Origin: JBBKWX01 sp037969175
GTDB lineage: Bacteria > Bacteroidota > Bacteroidia > AKYH767-A > JBBKVM01
Assembly: GCA_037969175.1 (NCBI GenBank)
Contig: JBBKWX010000174.1
Coordinates: forward strand, 1 to 6,512
Length of the DNA: 6,512 nucleotides
Direction of reading: 5' to 3'
Part shown: piece after piece, positions 5,998 through 6,512 of the stretch
How positions within the stretch are numbered: position 1 is the first letter of the stretch
Layout: the number at the start of each line of letters is the position of its first letter
Program-made: the position numbers and the translations under genes
The notes under the pieces: model-generated
The model's database searches: none
What the model was told of the DNA's origin: nothing
Seen by the model: the letters and a program-made list of their open reading frames with translations, nothing else

Positions 5998-6512
5998 ATG
6001 AAAAAGACCTTACTCACTTTCGCTATTACACTTGCAATGACTATTACCTCATTCGGTCAGGCACCGGAGGGTTTTAAGTATCAAGCTGTAGTCAGAAACG
6101 CATCTAATGTTATTTTAAACAATCAAGCCGTTGGAATGAGAATCCGTGTTATTCAGGGTGCATTACCCGGAACTGTTGTTTATACGGAAACATTTTCAAC
6201 CAACACAAGTGCCAATGGACTTGTGGATCTTGGTATAGGAACCGGAGTAGTTGTGACCGGTAATTTTGCAAATATTAACTGGGCAGCAGGTCCCTATTTT
6301 ATTGAAACAGCTGTTGATGTTTCCGGCGGAACTTCCTATGTAGTTATGGGGACTAGTCAGCTTATGAGTGTTCCATATTCTTTGTTTGCCAAGAGGGCAC
6401 AGGATGTGGTAAATGATCAGGTTAATGATGCAGATGCTGATCCTACCAATGAGTACAACACTTCTGTAGTTCTATTAGGAACCGATCTCAGAACAACTGA
6501 CGGAGGTGGTAC
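5998..6512 (+). CDS. Exported surface or fibre-type protein, 3' end cut by window
   Basis: The ATG at 5998-6000 comes one base after the previous stop, and 171 full codons run to the window edge. Residues 1-21 are a signal peptide (ending SFGQ). Residues 24-135 match a domain widespread in Bacteroidota exported proteins: EGFKYQAVVRN, then VVYTETF, NGLVDLGIGTG, G.FANINW..GPYFIETAVD, and GTSQLMSVPYSLFAKRA. Next comes NDADADPTNEYN and then LGTDLRTTDGGG, the start of the linker and short beta repeats that in relatives lead into collagen-like, coiled or tail-fibre-type C-terminal regions; that part lies beyond the window. By family habit it is probably a large cell-surface or secreted structural protein, but no enzymatic or binding role can be read here. 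Close coupling to the T9SS-sorted protein suggests joint expression and a shared export route; whether this protein carries its own sorting domain cannot be seen. Confidence 0.88.
   Translation, partial: MKKTLLTFAITLAMTITSFGQAPEGFKYQAVVRNASNVILNNQAVGMRIRVIQGALPGTVVYTETFSTNTSANGLVDLGIGTGVVVTGNFANINWAAGPYFIETAVDVSGGTSYVVMGTSQLMSVPYSLFAKRAQDVVNDQVNDADADPTNEYNTSVVLLGTDLRTTDGGG

Overview
The window most likely comes from a member of the Bacteroidota (Bacteroidetes). Four signs point there: a secreted protein with a type IX secretion (T9SS) type A C-terminal sorting domain, a TonB-dependent receptor with an N-terminal carboxypeptidase-regulatory-like domain, TAnnTTTG-type promoter -7 boxes, and A-rich leaders instead of Shine-Dalgarno sites in front of start codons. 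The DNA is AT-rich, especially between genes. The genus cannot be told from the sequence alone.

Layout. Three genes lie on the minus strand and two on the plus strand. From the left: a membrane-anchored endonuclease/exonuclease/phosphatase (EEP) family protein whose C-terminal end is cut by the window edge (1-875, minus); a strong intrinsic terminator (922-958); a complete 902-residue TonB-dependent outer-membrane receptor (976-3684, minus) with a candidate promoter just upstream; a 752-base gap (3685-4436) full of small repeats; a complete PaiA-like GNAT acetyltransferase (4437-4946, minus); an AT-rich gap of 585 bases (4947-5531); a small T9SS-sorted protein (5532-5996, plus); and, one base later, the start of an exported surface or fibre-type protein that runs off the right edge (5998-6512, plus).

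How the genes relate. The receptor is closed off from the EEP gene by the terminator, so the two are probably separate transcription units. There is no SusD-like partner, so this does not look like a polysaccharide utilisation locus. The acetyltransferase stands alone. The last two genes are almost certainly co-transcribed, and both encode exported proteins.

The most interesting part is the gap at 3685-4436. It holds a roughly 311-bp element with near-perfect terminal inverted repeats, flanked by an exact 11-bp direct repeat, which looks like a non-autonomous transposable element (MITE-like). Inside it are several copies of a CAGAG-type repeat built from 9- and 12-base units, and beside it are a related CAAAG-type copy and an array of heptanucleotides abutting the acetyltransferase stop codon. 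A stop-free frame of 84 codons across the element is explained by the repeat period and is not called as a gene. I found no complete new multi-gene system; the genes belong to known families.
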